A DNA stretch of 10,541 bases from Flavobacteriales bacterium (GCA_027047735.1 JALTUD010000693.1:1-10541), one strand, 5' to 3'. Counted from the first letter of the stretch, positions 1 to 7,350 are shown. The notes: a model not told the origin generated them from the sequence alone. Numbers and translations: made by a program.

Positions 1-137
1 ATTTTTGGTTTCTTAGACGATGAATAAAAATTTTGCATAGCACCAGCTATGGAAAATTTTTATGAAGACGGATAAGGAATCAAAAAACGCTTTATACCGT
101 ATATTTTGCTCGTGTTAGGGATACCAATCCCTAACGC
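1..137 (+). repeat. Family 2 structured repeat unit L1 (5' end cut by the window)
   Basis: This is a copy of the ~162-nt intergenic unit. It aligns without gaps to 10321-10457 (position n matches 10320+n). Only about ten bases differ up to 136, and six of those are explained by an inverted hairpin. It carries the box GACGATGAA (16-24). A 40-nt AT-rich hairpin follows at 24-63, with arms 24-41 and 46-63, loop ACCA and one G/G mismatch at 35/52. The unit ends with a 9-bp hairpin, GTTAGGGAT/ATCCCTAAC (114-135), and the shared terminus CTAACGC. A function is not known to me. Its upstream part lies outside the window. Confidence 0.9.
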
Positions 138-182
138 AGTTGAGATAATGCAAAGAAAACGAAGTTTTACTTTCCTTATGTA
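138..182 (+). repeat. Truncated second family 2 unit L2, abutting the lptC start codon
   Basis: After CTAACGC the sequence continues like the start of another unit. AGTTGA plus GCAAAGAAAA (150-159) matches the start of unit M1, and TTGAGAT matches the remnant at 6847-6893. The stretch AGTTTTACTTTCC resembles AGTTTTAGTTTCTTTAGACGATGAA in unit R2 (10484-10507). The resemblance stops where lptC begins, so the gene's start region sits where the GACGATGAA box would be. I see no convincing TAnnTTTG promoter here. The lptC message must start in the repeat or upstream of the window. Confidence 0.6.
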
Positions 183-767
183 ATGAAAATAAAAAAAACA
201 CATAGCATAACACTGTACCTATTGTTTTCAGTACTATTATACGCCTGTTCAAGCAACTCAAAAGAAGATATCCGAAAAGTAACCGAAAATAACGAGTTGG
301 GAGAAGTATCCTACAATGTAACACTTTACTTTTCAGATAGTGGAAGAACAAAAATAAAATTAGAAACCCCTTTACTAAAAAAAATATCCATCTACGATGA
401 AAACGAAGAGGATGTAAAAACCTCCAACCTCATCTGTCCCGAAGGAATGGTTGTAACCTTTTTTGATACAACAGGAAACGAAGAATCTAAACTATCATCC
501 AAATACGGTAAGTTGTTATCCGAAGAACAATACCTTCTTGTCAAAGACAGCGTAGTCTTTGTCAACCCCAAAGGAGAAAAGTTAGAAACGGAACTCCTGC
601 ATATCTACTTTAGTGAAGACAGTATAACAACCCCCGAAAAAGTTAAAATAACTACCGAAGACGGCGTAATCATTGGAAAAGGATTAACCTCAAACACAGG
701 ATTCACAAAATATACACTTAACCAAATCACAAACAGTTACTACAATTTTAAAGAAGAAGATGAATAA
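183..767 (+). CDS. lptC: LptC-like LPS export protein (lipoprotein form)
   Basis: The predicted role is to pass lipopolysaccharide from the inner-membrane LptBFG transporter into the periplasmic Lpt bridge. The 194-aa product starts with a short basic stretch and a hydrophobic segment (residues 9-21) ending in a lipobox, L-Y-A-C, with Cys22 as the lipidation site. This is typical of LptC in Bacteroidota, whereas the E. coli protein is a transmembrane-anchored form. The rest is beta-rich. It includes a Y-(T/S)-DSGR-type segment near residues 50-56 (FSDSGRTKIKLETP) and a glycine-containing repeat near the C-terminus (DGVIIGKGLTS), as in the LptC/OstA-like fold. The length is normal. The start is supported because it gives a complete signal peptide. 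Its last 8 nt overlap the next gene, suggesting cotranslation. The identification is from architecture and remembered family sequence, without a search. Confidence 0.82.
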   Translation: MKIKKTHSITLYLLFSVLLYACSSNSKEDIRKVTENNELGEVSYNVTLYFSDSGRTKIKLETPLLKKISIYDENEEDVKTSNLICPEGMVVTFFDTTGNEESKLSSKYGKLLSEEQYLLVKDSVVFVNPKGEKLETELLHIYFSEDSITTPEKVKITTEDGVIIGKGLTSNTGFTKYTLNQITNSYYNFKEEDE

Positions 768-993
768 ATTTTTAGAAAAGTTTTGGCTCGTAGTAGCCAT
801 AATTGCTACACTTGTAACCCTATACCTTATAGTGAAAGACGGACTAGAACCCGCAAAATATTATATCTTACTAACAGGAATGGTTTGGGCTATGTTTCTC
901 ATTCGTAGAGGTATTCGTATTCGACTGGAAAAAATCGATAAAGAACAAAAAGAATCTGAAAGCAAAATAAAAAAGAACAACCCCAAATCTTGA
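760..993 (+). CDS. Small two-helix membrane protein, function unknown
   Basis: This 77-aa protein starts inside the last codons of lptC, with an 8-nt overlap in another frame, so it is almost certainly translated from the same message. It has two hydrophobic segments (about residues 9-25 and 33-48) joined by a short KDGLEPAK loop. A highly charged Lys/Glu-rich tail (about 49-77) follows and should lie in the cytoplasm by the positive-inside rule. I recognise no catalytic motif. Similar small membrane proteins sit between lptC and the CBS-domain transporter gene in other Bacteroidota as far as I recall, which would suggest an accessory role in LPS export or membrane organisation. That is inference only. 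The TGA stop overlaps the -33 part of the next gene's promoter. Confidence 0.75.
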   Translation: MNKFLEKFWLVVAIIATLVTLYLIVKDGLEPAKYYILLTGMVWAMFLIRRGIRIRLEKIDKEQKESESKIKKNNPKS

Positions 994-1018
994 CAAACAC
1001 AAAATTTAAGTATATTTG
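990..1018 (+). promoter_or_regulatory. Bacteroidota-type promoter for the CNNM/CBS gene
   Basis: TTG at 990-992, an 18-nt spacer, then TATATTTG at 1011-1018 matches the Bacteroidota consensus (TTG or TTTG, 17-23 nt, TAnnTTTG). The predicted start of transcription is a few bases downstream, leaving a short leader before the ATG at 1043. The -33 TTG overlaps the TGA stop of the preceding gene. The third gene can therefore be expressed separately from lptC. Confidence 0.7.
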
Positions 1019-1042
1019 TTCCCCTAAATATAAACACCAGTT

Positions 1043-2314
1043 ATGGACGAAGACTCCGTCATCTACTTAGTTCTCATCTTAATATCACTAGCCTTTTCAG
1101 CCTTTTTCTCAGGTGTAGAAATAGCCTTTGTATCCGCAAATCGTTTAAAAATTGCCATAGATAAAAAACAAGGCGGATTTAATATTCTATCCTATTTTGC
1201 TAAACGTCCCGATAATTTTATCGGAACGATGTTACTGGGAAATAACGTAGCCATTGTAATCTACGGTATGCTAATGGCCATCGTTCTTGAACCCATCATA
1301 GGATACTACGTTTCCAATCCATTACTCATTCTACTCATTCAAACCATCATTTCTACACTATTGGTTTTAATCTTTGCTGAATTTTTACCCAAAACAATTT
1401 TCCGTATAAATCCCAATAGAATCATCTCCTTTCTATCGGTACCATTATTCATTATCTATTGGATTTTATACCCGTTTACTTACATAACCGTAGGTTTATC
1501 CAATCTGATTCTTAGCCTTTTTACAAAAGACACGGAAGAAGAAAGCAATTTTATGGTGTTCGAAAAGACAGATTTAGATTCGTTTCTCGAAGAAAATATA
1601 GAACACGATAAAGAAGTAGAACATGAAGTCAAAATCTTTCATAACGCCCTTAATTTCTCAGAAGTCATAGCCCGCGATTGTATGATTCCCAGAAATGAAA
1701 TTGTAGCCTTTGAAATCGAAGCTGAAATAAAAGATTTAAGAGAAAAATTCATCGAAACAGGACTATCCAAAATCTTAATCTACCGGGATAACATTGATAA
1801 CATTATCGGATATGTGCACGCTCACGAAATGTTTAAACATCCTAAATCCATTAAATCCGTACTACTCCCCGTCAGTATTATTCCCGAAACCATAACCGCC
1901 AATAAAATACTGGAAGAACTGATTCAAAAAAACAGAAGTATAGCCATCGTAGTAGATGAATACGGAGGAACATCAGGTATGATTACAATGGAAGATGTAA
2001 TAGAAGAAATTTTCGGAGAAATCATTGACGAACACGACCTTAAAGAGAATGATATGGTAATCGAAAAAATAAACGATAACCAATACCTTATTTCCGGCAG
2101 AGCCGAAATAGATTATATCAACGAGACTTATAACCTCAACCTTCCCGAAAGTGAAGAGTACGAAACGCTAGCCGGGTTAATTATTCATTACACACAAGAC
2201 ATCCCCGAAAAAGATGAAGAAATAAAAATAAACGGCTTCACTTTTGTCGTCAAAGAAGTTTCACAAACAAAAATCGAGTTAGTGGAAATTGTAATACATA
2301 AAAAAGAAGAATAA
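1043..2314 (+). CDS. CNNM/CorC (HlyC) family membrane protein with CBS pair
   Basis: This 423-aa protein has the full hemolysin C/CorC architecture. The DUF21/CNNM transmembrane domain covers about residues 1-155, with hydrophobic segments near 7-27, 62-85, 93-113 and 127-150. It shows the conserved motifs SGVEIAF (23-29), GNN (66-68) and AEFLPK (112-117). A linker helix is followed by a CBS pair (about 208-330, including the typical VVDEYGGTSGMITMEDVIEEIFGEI segment) and a C-terminal CorC_HlyC domain (about 340-420). Relatives act in Mg2+ or Co2+ transport or efflux, with CBS domains binding adenine nucleotides. The old name hemolysin is misleading. GldE, a gliding-motility relative, has the same layout, but none of its usual neighbours are here. 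The gene has its own promoter just upstream. Confidence 0.88.
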   Translation: MDEDSVIYLVLILISLAFSAFFSGVEIAFVSANRLKIAIDKKQGGFNILSYFAKRPDNFIGTMLLGNNVAIVIYGMLMAIVLEPIIGYYVSNPLLILLIQTIISTLLVLIFAEFLPKTIFRINPNRIISFLSVPLFIIYWILYPFTYITVGLSNLILSLFTKDTEEESNFMVFEKTDLDSFLEENIEHDKEVEHEVKIFHNALNFSEVIARDCMIPRNEIVAFEIEAEIKDLREKFIETGLSKILIYRDNIDNIIGYVHAHEMFKHPKSIKSVLLPVSIIPETITANKILEELIQKNRSIAIVVDEYGGTSGMITMEDVIEEIFGEIIDEHDLKENDMVIEKINDNQYLISGRAEIDYINETYNLNLPESEEYETLAGLIIHYTQDIPEKDEEIKINGFTFVVKEVSQTKIELVEIVIHKKEE

Positions 2315-2344
2315 GGTCGTAGAATAATAAAATCAATCTACACC
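2315..2344. terminator. Weak possible bidirectional terminator between convergent genes
   Basis: GGTCGTAGA (2315-2323) can pair with TCTACACC (2337-2344) with one bulged C, leaving a 13-nt AT-rich loop. It sits at the tail-to-tail junction of the CNNM gene and manC, whose stops are 23 nt apart. No clear U-tract follows on either strand, so this is suggested by location more than by strength. Confidence 0.25.
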
Positions 2345-3423
2345 AAATCTTTCCCCCAGTCTTTCGTCTTAATATCGTTTACAAATTGTTTTATTTTCTG
2401 TTCACTGTTTCGTTTACAGATAAGCAATACGCCGTCATTTTCCACTACGATATAATCCATTAACCCTTCAATGACAGCCGGTTTATTTTTTGGCATAACA
2501 ATAATATTATCCTTACAATCATAGGTCAATACCCTGTCCCCAATCTTAGCATTCCCTTTTTCATCATGAGGAATATGCTCATATAAAGACCCCCAAGTAC
2601 CCAAATCACTCCAACCTAAATCAGCAAGAATAACCAATACGTTATCTGCCTTTTCCATGATACCGAAATCAATGGATATACTTTTGCAAAGAGGGTAAAT
2701 TTTGTTAATAAAGTTCTTTTCACCGGATGTATTATATACAGAAGCCTCTGCATTAAACAAAGAAAATAATTCAGGCAAATATGCCGAAAAAGCATCAATA
2801 ATACTTTTAGACCTCCAAACAAAAATCCCCGAATTCCAATAAAAATCCCCGCTCTCAATAAATTTTTCAGCTAAATCCAATCCCGGCTTTTCCGTAAATG
2901 TTTTCACTTTTTTTATTCTTTCCGAAACAGTACCGGCATCATCCTTGAATTGAATGTAGCCATAGCCTGTATCTGGGCGAGAAGGTTTAATACCGATAGT
3001 AATCAAGAACTCGCCGTTTTCAGCCTGTTGCAAAGCTAATTGAATGGTTTCTTCAAAAGCTTCTTGTTTTAAAATCAAATGGTCGGAAGGAGCAACAATA
3101 ATATTGGCATCCGCATCCTTTTGATGAATTTTAAAAGCCGCATAAGCGATGCAGGGAGCTGTATTTTTACGAGAAGGTTCCAGCAAAATTTGGTCATCTT
3201 TCAGCTCCGGCAACTGTTTTTTTACTAAATCAAAATATTCATGAGAAGTTACAATAAAAATATGTTCAATCGGACAAATCTTCTCAAATCGCTCCACCGT
3301 AAGTTGCAACAATGATTTTCCAACTCCCAACACATCATGAAATTGCTTTGGATAATCGGTTTTACTCATTGGCCAAAGTCTGCTTCCAACTCCGCCAGCC
3401 ATTATTACAACATAATTACTCAT
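2338..3423 (-). CDS. manC: Mannose-1-phosphate guanylyltransferase
   Basis: The enzyme converts mannose-1-phosphate and GTP to GDP-mannose, the donor for mannose and a precursor of GDP-fucose in surface glycans and LPS. The 361-aa cytoplasmic protein carries the nucleotidyltransferase signature GGVGSRLWPMS followed by PKQF (residues 10-28). Other family motifs present are EPSRKNTAP (82-90), APSDH with the metal-binding Asp (111-115), TGYGYI (152-157), FTEKP (176-180), WNSGIF (196-201), SIDFGIMEK (250-258) and a WSDLGTW segment (271-277). It ends without the C-terminal phosphomannose isomerase domain found in bifunctional ManC/AlgA proteins, as is usual in Bacteroidota. It converges on the CNNM gene and diverges from the PASTA gene. 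No other sugar-nucleotide gene is in the window, so it is a standalone gene here. Confidence 0.95.
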   Translation of the reverse strand: MSNYVVIMAGGVGSRLWPMSKTDYPKQFHDVLGVGKSLLQLTVERFEKICPIEHIFIVTSHEYFDLVKKQLPELKDDQILLEPSRKNTAPCIAYAAFKIHQKDADANIIVAPSDHLILKQEAFEETIQLALQQAENGEFLITIGIKPSRPDTGYGYIQFKDDAGTVSERIKKVKTFTEKPGLDLAEKFIESGDFYWNSGIFVWRSKSIIDAFSAYLPELFSLFNAEASVYNTSGEKNFINKIYPLCKSISIDFGIMEKADNVLVILADLGWSDLGTWGSLYEHIPHDEKGNAKIGDRVLTYDCKDNIIVMPKNKPAVIEGLMDYIVVENDGVLLICKRNSEQKIKQFVNDIKTKDWGKDLV

Positions 3424-3446
3424 CTCTTCAAATATATTTCAAATTT

Positions 3447-3454
3447 CAAATGTA
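3447..3454 (-). promoter_or_regulatory. Likely -7 element of the manC promoter
   Basis: On the minus strand this reads TACATTTG, a full TAnnTTTG match, 23 nt before the manC ATG. A TTTG (minus strand, 3470-3473) lies 15 nt upstream, slightly closer than the usual -33 spacing. A second match, TATATTTG (3429-3436), lies only 5 nt from the ATG and would give an essentially leaderless message, so it is less likely. Confidence 0.5.
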
Positions 3455-3558
3455 ATAAAAACTATCGAGCAAACGAATTGCATTCTTTAATTTTCCAAAA
3501 GTCAAATAACAGCACAAAGATTTTAACCAAAAAATAAAGAAACTTTATTCAACTTGAA

Positions 3559-3566
3559 TATCTTTG
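3559..3566 (+). promoter_or_regulatory. -7 element of the PASTA-protein gene promoter
   Basis: TATCTTTG is a full match to the Bacteroidota TAnnTTTG element, 21 nt upstream of the ATG at 3588. No clear TTG -33 element is visible at the expected distance. The match argues against the upstream TTG codon at 3564 as the start, since that codon lies inside the -7 element. Confidence 0.55.
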
Positions 3567-3587
3567 TTCGTTCAACCATTTAATTGT

Positions 3588-4499
3588 ATGTTAAAATTTT
3601 TATCCATAGGAATCGTCATTGCATTTATCGCCTTGATTTACATCTTTAGAAAGAATTTAAACCCTTTCTTCCGCTTTGTAACAAGCAAACTATTTATCAT
3701 CAATTTAGTATTAGCAGGATTAGCCCTTTTTCTAATTCCTTATTTTACACTACAATACTTAAATGACTACACGAACCACGGCGTAAAAATAGCCGTTCCC
3801 AATTTCATCGGATCAAGCATCGAAGACGTAAGTGCTTTAGCCAATGATAAACAACTGAAAATCATTATCAGTGACTCTGTTTTTTCCGATGATTTTCCGA
3901 AAGGGACTGTCCTCCGACAAAACCCAAAACCCAATTCAGAGAACTACCCTTCTTATGTAAAACCCAACCGAAAAATATATTTAACCATTGTAAAACAGGG
4001 AGGAGAGTACAAAGAAATCCCCGATTTAACAGGCGACTATCGTGTGTCTAAAAAAATTGCAAAAGTTCGATTGGAAATGTTAGGTTTCAAGACCTCCTTT
4101 ACCGCTGTTCCAAGCCCTGATGATTACGTAATTAAGTTAAAATACAAAGGCAAAGAAGTAGGAAAAGGCGACAAAGTTCTAAAAGGTGAAACCATCGAAA
4201 TTGTACACGGAAACGGCGGTGGCGGAAAACCTGTTATTTTAGAAAATGTAGAAGGTCTAACCGTTTACGATGCCACACAAAAATTATCACTTGCAGGTTT
4301 AAATGTGGACGTCAACTACGAAGGTGAAAACATCTCCGCCGAAGACTCTATTAATTTTGTTGTTCGCATACAAAATCCACATCCGAGAAATCTTCCGCAA
4401 CAAATGGTTCAAACAGGAACGACAGTAACGTTAATTGCTGAAAAAGGCACTCCAATTGTCAAAGATTCTACGCAAATAACACCAAGCATTACACCGTAA
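3588..4499 (+). CDS. Membrane-anchored PASTA domain protein
   Basis: With the ATG at 3588 the product is 303 aa. Two hydrophobic segments (about residues 4-20 and 34-53) precede a mostly extracytoplasmic part with three PASTA-like repeats at about 66-137, 140-207 and 216-288. The first has the typical VPNFIGSSIEDV start and a GTVLRQNPKP segment, and the third a LTVYDATQKLSLAGL helix and IQNPHP. A glycine-rich linker (GNGGGGKP, 209-216) separates repeats 2 and 3. PASTA domains bind peptidoglycan-related ligands or act as spacers in cell-wall enzymes and kinases. This protein has no kinase or transpeptidase domain, as in the standalone PASTA proteins of Bacteroidota that often sit near D-Ala-D-Ala ligase genes. 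A TTG at 3564 could add 8 residues but overlaps the promoter. Confidence 0.88.
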   Translation: MLKFLSIGIVIAFIALIYIFRKNLNPFFRFVTSKLFIINLVLAGLALFLIPYFTLQYLNDYTNHGVKIAVPNFIGSSIEDVSALANDKQLKIIISDSVFSDDFPKGTVLRQNPKPNSENYPSYVKPNRKIYLTIVKQGGEYKEIPDLTGDYRVSKKIAKVRLEMLGFKTSFTAVPSPDDYVIKLKYKGKEVGKGDKVLKGETIEIVHGNGGGGKPVILENVEGLTVYDATQKLSLAGLNVDVNYEGENISAEDSINFVVRIQNPHPRNLPQQMVQTGTTVTLIAEKGTPIVKDSTQITPSITP

Positions 4500-4550
4500 T
4501 TTTAAAAAGCCCTATAAAACTATTTACCTTCTACAATAAAGCAACTTGTT

Positions 4551-4559
4551 TATCGTTTG
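4551..4559 (+). promoter_or_regulatory. Possible promoter -7 element of the T9SS cargo gene
   Basis: TATCGTTTG resembles TAnnTTTG with one extra base between TA and TTTG, 25 nt before the ATG at 4585. No good -33 TTG is visible. The gene may instead be read from the PASTA promoter, since the gap between the two genes is only 85 nt. Confidence 0.3.
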
Positions 4560-4584
4560 TACAAACACTTAGTACTTTTTTACA

Positions 4585-6846
4585 ATGAAAGCATTACTGA
4601 CCATATTTTTCACTTCCCTACTTTCTTTTTTGAGCTTTGCTCAAGAGTACTTATCTCCTTTGCGTTATAATACAGCCATCAAAAAAGAGCAAGAAAAAAC
4701 GGGAGCAATACACAACACCTTCATTTACGCAATTGATACACTCAACTTACCCATTATCGATGATTTTTCTACTGATAAATTTAAAAAATACAATGCCGAT
4801 ACAGCCGATGCAAATGTTTCGGACACAACATGGTATAGACTTAACGTAGGAGGTATTCCCGAACCGATGGGAACAACTTACATGACTGACACTACTTTTA
4901 CTTATGTATATGACACTGTACCGGGAAAAGGATTCGATTCTATCATCTTAGTCAATAAAATCCCGTTTGCATCTACTATTGTAGAAGTATCCGACATAGA
5001 CCATTATAGCGTGGTTACTCAAAATGTAGAAGTATGGCCGGCACATAATTATTACGACTCTTTATGGACAGGTGTAAACCCTGATTTGATTTTGACAGAA
5101 CAGACCCCTGATTTGGTTCAAGATTCTTCTACGGTTTATTTTGTAGCGGCACTTCCTGAAGATTCAGCCTATATATGGACAGATGCCAACGCTTATAGAA
5201 ACAATACTTTTGCAATCAATCCGGTAACCATTGGTGTAGCTACTTTTGACGGCATCAATCAAAACGGTTATCCTTACGATTGGTCATCGCCTTCTGCTTA
5301 CGGTGTTGCCGATGTGCTTACATCAAAACCAATTAATTTAGGAACAAAAAACGGAGGAGGAACATATTCTGCCGCGGATTCTATTTACTTTAGCTTTTTA
5401 TATCAAACTAAAGGGTTGGGGGAAGTTCCCGAATATCAAGATTCTTTAGTATTGGAGTTTTGGTCGCCTGTGTTTGCTCAATGGGAATCGGTTTGGCACA
5501 AAGGTGGTTTTCCACAGGAAGATTTTAAGATTGCAATGATTCCGATAACCGACAGTAGATACCTTGCTGATGGATTTAGATTTAGATTTAAAAACTACGG
5601 TACGCTAACAGGTAGTTTAGACCATTGGCATATTGATTATGTGATTTTAGATGACTTCAGATCGCATGACGATACACTTATGAACGATTGGGCTTTTCAA
5701 TTGCCTGCACCTTCTTTAATAAAAAATTATACCTCTATGCCTTGGCCTCATTACGAAACCGCTCCGTATAATTTAATGAAAACAACGACGAGTGTTGCTA
5801 CTTACAACTCCTTAAATCAACCTAAAATCATCTTGCCAAGTGGAATTGACTTACTGTACAAAGGAACATTAGTGGATAATATTCCTTATGTCAATTCAGC
5901 AGGAAATGTATCGGGATTAAGTTCTTTTGACATGGATTATAACATCCCTTCTACGTTTTTCTTCGATACGATTTTGGCAGATACTTGTGCTGTTTTTGAT
6001 TTGGAATATACCCTAAACACCAATACCACTCCGGAACGATTAAAAGTAAATGATACTTTGAGGGCAAAACAAGTTTTTGAAAATTATTACGCTTACGATG
6101 ACGGTACAGCAGAAGCGGCTTACGGATTGGTTTCCAACGGGGCGGAATTGGCTTATAAATTCACCTTACCCAACGGTATCCAAGATACGTTGAGAGCGGT
6201 AAAAATGTATTTCGTTTCTTCGGTAAATGATGTAAGCGGAGATTTGTTTTTTCTGCAAGTTTGGGACGACAATGGCGGTCAACCGGGCAATTTAATTTAC
6301 ACTACCGATGATGATTACACGCCGGTAACTTACACTCCGCACTACGATATTGGGAATAATGTATTTTATGAATATGTTTTACCTCAAAAATTGGTTGTTT
6401 CCGGAACGTATTACGTAGGTTGGAAACAAAGTTCAGCCGACCGCTTGAACATTGGATTTGATAAAAACATTCTTAACCAGAGCAAAATATTTTATAACAT
6501 AGGTTCGGGATGGAGCAATACAAGTTATCAGGGTTCTTTGATGATTCGTCCTGTTTTTACTTCTAAAAAAGATTATTTGGTAAATGTTATTGAACATAAA
6601 ACCGTAAATTCGGTAAAAGTTTACCCGAACCCAACCAACGGAATACTAAACATCGAAACAGCATTAGGAATCAACAACGGTAGTTTTTCTTTGTTCGATA
6701 TTACGGGAAGAGAAATGATGAACGAAAAACTAAATCATAATCTCACGGTTGTAAATACAGAATCTTTGGAAAAAGGGAATTATATTTTGATGATAAAAGA
6801 TGGTTCGGGAAATGTTGTTGCTCAAAGTAAAGTGATGGTTTGGTAA
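4585..6846 (+). CDS. Secreted T9SS cargo protein with type A sorting domain
   Basis: This 753-aa protein has a Sec signal peptide (hydrophobic stretch 4-18, likely cleavage SFA/QE after residue 19). Its C-terminal T9SS type A sorting domain begins near residue 676: SVKVYPNPTNG, then a SLFDITGRE strand-turn, then LEKGNYILMIKDG and a terminal KVMVW. The domain directs export through the type IX system and is then cleaved or used for surface attachment. The central region (about 205-330, with VGVATFDGINQNGYPY and DSLVLEFWSP) resembles a conserved, uncharacterised secreted protein of Bacteroidota. A beta-sandwich-like part follows (about 501-620, YYAYDDGTAEAAYG and WDDNGGQPG). I see no enzymatic motif, so the function of the mature part is unknown. 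It lies downstream of the PASTA gene on the same strand. The stop codon directly abuts repeat DNA. Confidence 0.88.
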   Translation: MKALLTIFFTSLLSFLSFAQEYLSPLRYNTAIKKEQEKTGAIHNTFIYAIDTLNLPIIDDFSTDKFKKYNADTADANVSDTTWYRLNVGGIPEPMGTTYMTDTTFTYVYDTVPGKGFDSIILVNKIPFASTIVEVSDIDHYSVVTQNVEVWPAHNYYDSLWTGVNPDLILTEQTPDLVQDSSTVYFVAALPEDSAYIWTDANAYRNNTFAINPVTIGVATFDGINQNGYPYDWSSPSAYGVADVLTSKPINLGTKNGGGTYSAADSIYFSFLYQTKGLGEVPEYQDSLVLEFWSPVFAQWESVWHKGGFPQEDFKIAMIPITDSRYLADGFRFRFKNYGTLTGSLDHWHIDYVILDDFRSHDDTLMNDWAFQLPAPSLIKNYTSMPWPHYETAPYNLMKTTTSVATYNSLNQPKIILPSGIDLLYKGTLVDNIPYVNSAGNVSGLSSFDMDYNIPSTFFFDTILADTCAVFDLEYTLNTNTTPERLKVNDTLRAKQVFENYYAYDDGTAEAAYGLVSNGAELAYKFTLPNGIQDTLRAVKMYFVSSVNDVSGDLFFLQVWDDNGGQPGNLIYTTDDDYTPVTYTPHYDIGNNVFYEYVLPQKLVVSGTYYVGWKQSSADRLNIGFDKNILNQSKIFYNIGSGWSNTSYQGSLMIRPVFTSKKDYLVNVIEHKTVNSVKVYPNPTNGILNIETALGINNGSFSLFDITGREMMNEKLNHNLTVVNTESLEKGNYILMIKDGSGNVVAQSKVMVW

Positions 6847-6893
6847 TTTTATTATTGTCTAAATAGAAAGATTGCTTTGCTCTCATCTCAATT
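6847..6893 (-). repeat. Truncated, decayed family 2 unit M3
   Basis: Read on the minus strand it starts CAATTGAGATGAGAGCAAAG, close to the start of L2 (AGTTGAGATAATGCAAAG). It then has a degenerate box, AGACAATAATAA, in place of AGACGATGAATAA, and is cut off exactly at the stop codon of the T9SS cargo gene. It is the outermost remnant of the minus-strand array. Confidence 0.6.
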
Positions 6894-7048
6894 GCTTTAT
6901 ACGTCCTTAACGCGAACAAAACAGTACGCTATAAAGCGTTTTTTTGATTTTTTTCGTCATCATAAAAGTTTTTATATTAGTGTTATGTGAAATTTTTATT
7001 CATTGTCTAAGAAACCGAAATTTCACTTTCTTTCTGCTAATTTTGTTT
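6894..7048 (-). repeat. Diverged family 2 unit M2
   Basis: On the minus strand this ~155-nt unit aligns with L1, R1 and M1. It carries GACAATGAA (6999-7007) in place of GACGATGAA, then a degenerate central hairpin and an ACGCTTTATAGCGT segment. The terminal hairpin has decayed: GTTAAGGACGTAT lacks its partner arm. The box is enclosed by a perfect 9-bp inverted repeat, GTGAAATTT (6987-6995) and AAATTTCAC (7018-7026). Confidence 0.75.
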
Positions 7049-7210
7049 GCGTTAGGGATTGTATCCCTAACACAGTTAATCTAAGCACAATAAAATGTTT
7101 TTAGTATCCTTATACTTCTTCATATTTTATTTCCATAGCTGGGGCTATGCAAAGAAAATATTCATCGTCTAAAAATACTAAATTCCATTTTCTTTGCACT
7201 TGTATCAACT
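7049..7210 (-). repeat. Complete family 2 unit M1 (162 nt)
   Basis: This unit lies between the family 1 terminus at 7211 and unit M2, on the minus strand. It has GACGATGAA at 7161-7169, enclosed by a perfect 11-bp inverted repeat (7149-7159 with 7187-7197). The central hairpin has the core GCATAGC-CCCA-GCTATGG (7133-7150, + strand CCATAGC-TGGG-GCTATGC). The terminal 9-bp hairpin GTTAGGGAT/ATCCCTAAC with a 3-nt loop is at 7051-7071. The box-to-box distance to M2 is 162 nt. Confidence 0.85.
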
Positions 7211-7350
7211 GCGTTAGGGATAGAAACGGCATCCTTTTGGGTTGTTGCATATATGCAACCCAAAAGATATAGTGGATAGCCCGACCCTATTTTACAAAAG
7301 CAACGTTGAGCGAGAGCGATATGTTGCTTTTGTAAAATAGGGGAACGCCC
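7211..7350 (-). repeat. Family 1 structured element, left copy (GGGCGTT...ATCCCTAACGC)
   Basis: On the minus strand it begins GGGCGTTCCC and ends ATCCCTAACGC. The main hairpin has perfect 20-bp arms at 7285-7304 and 7323-7342, with an 18-nt loop (+ strand GTTGAGCGAGAGCGATAT, containing GAGCGA twice in tandem). It is followed by the motif GTCGGGCTATCC. A second hairpin, at 7234-7266, pairs CTTTTGGG with CCCAAAAG around the palindrome TTGCATATATGCAA and has a 3-nt CAA bulge on one side. The 5' GCGTT and 3' AACGC can also pair and close the whole element. It lies 86 nt upstream of porW and points away from it. Confidence 0.9.

Noticed and set aside
1043..2314. Assignment as GldE (gliding motility)
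   Set aside because: The architecture fits both, but no gldD or other usual gldE neighbour is present and it lies next to lptC. The general CNNM/CorC family call is safer.
3337..3537. Plus-strand 66-aa ORF overlapping the manC start
   Set aside because: It lies antisense to the strongly conserved N-terminal motif of manC and over its promoter region, and shows no protein-like features.
3564..3587. TTG start giving an 8-residue longer PASTA protein
   Set aside because: The TTG is part of the TATCTTTG -7 promoter element and would lie upstream of or at the transcript start. The ATG at 3588 begins a normal membrane segment.
6847..7350. CRISPR array
   Set aside because: The repeats are ~162 nt, internally structured and diverged, with no short identical repeats separated by unique spacers and no cas genes nearby.
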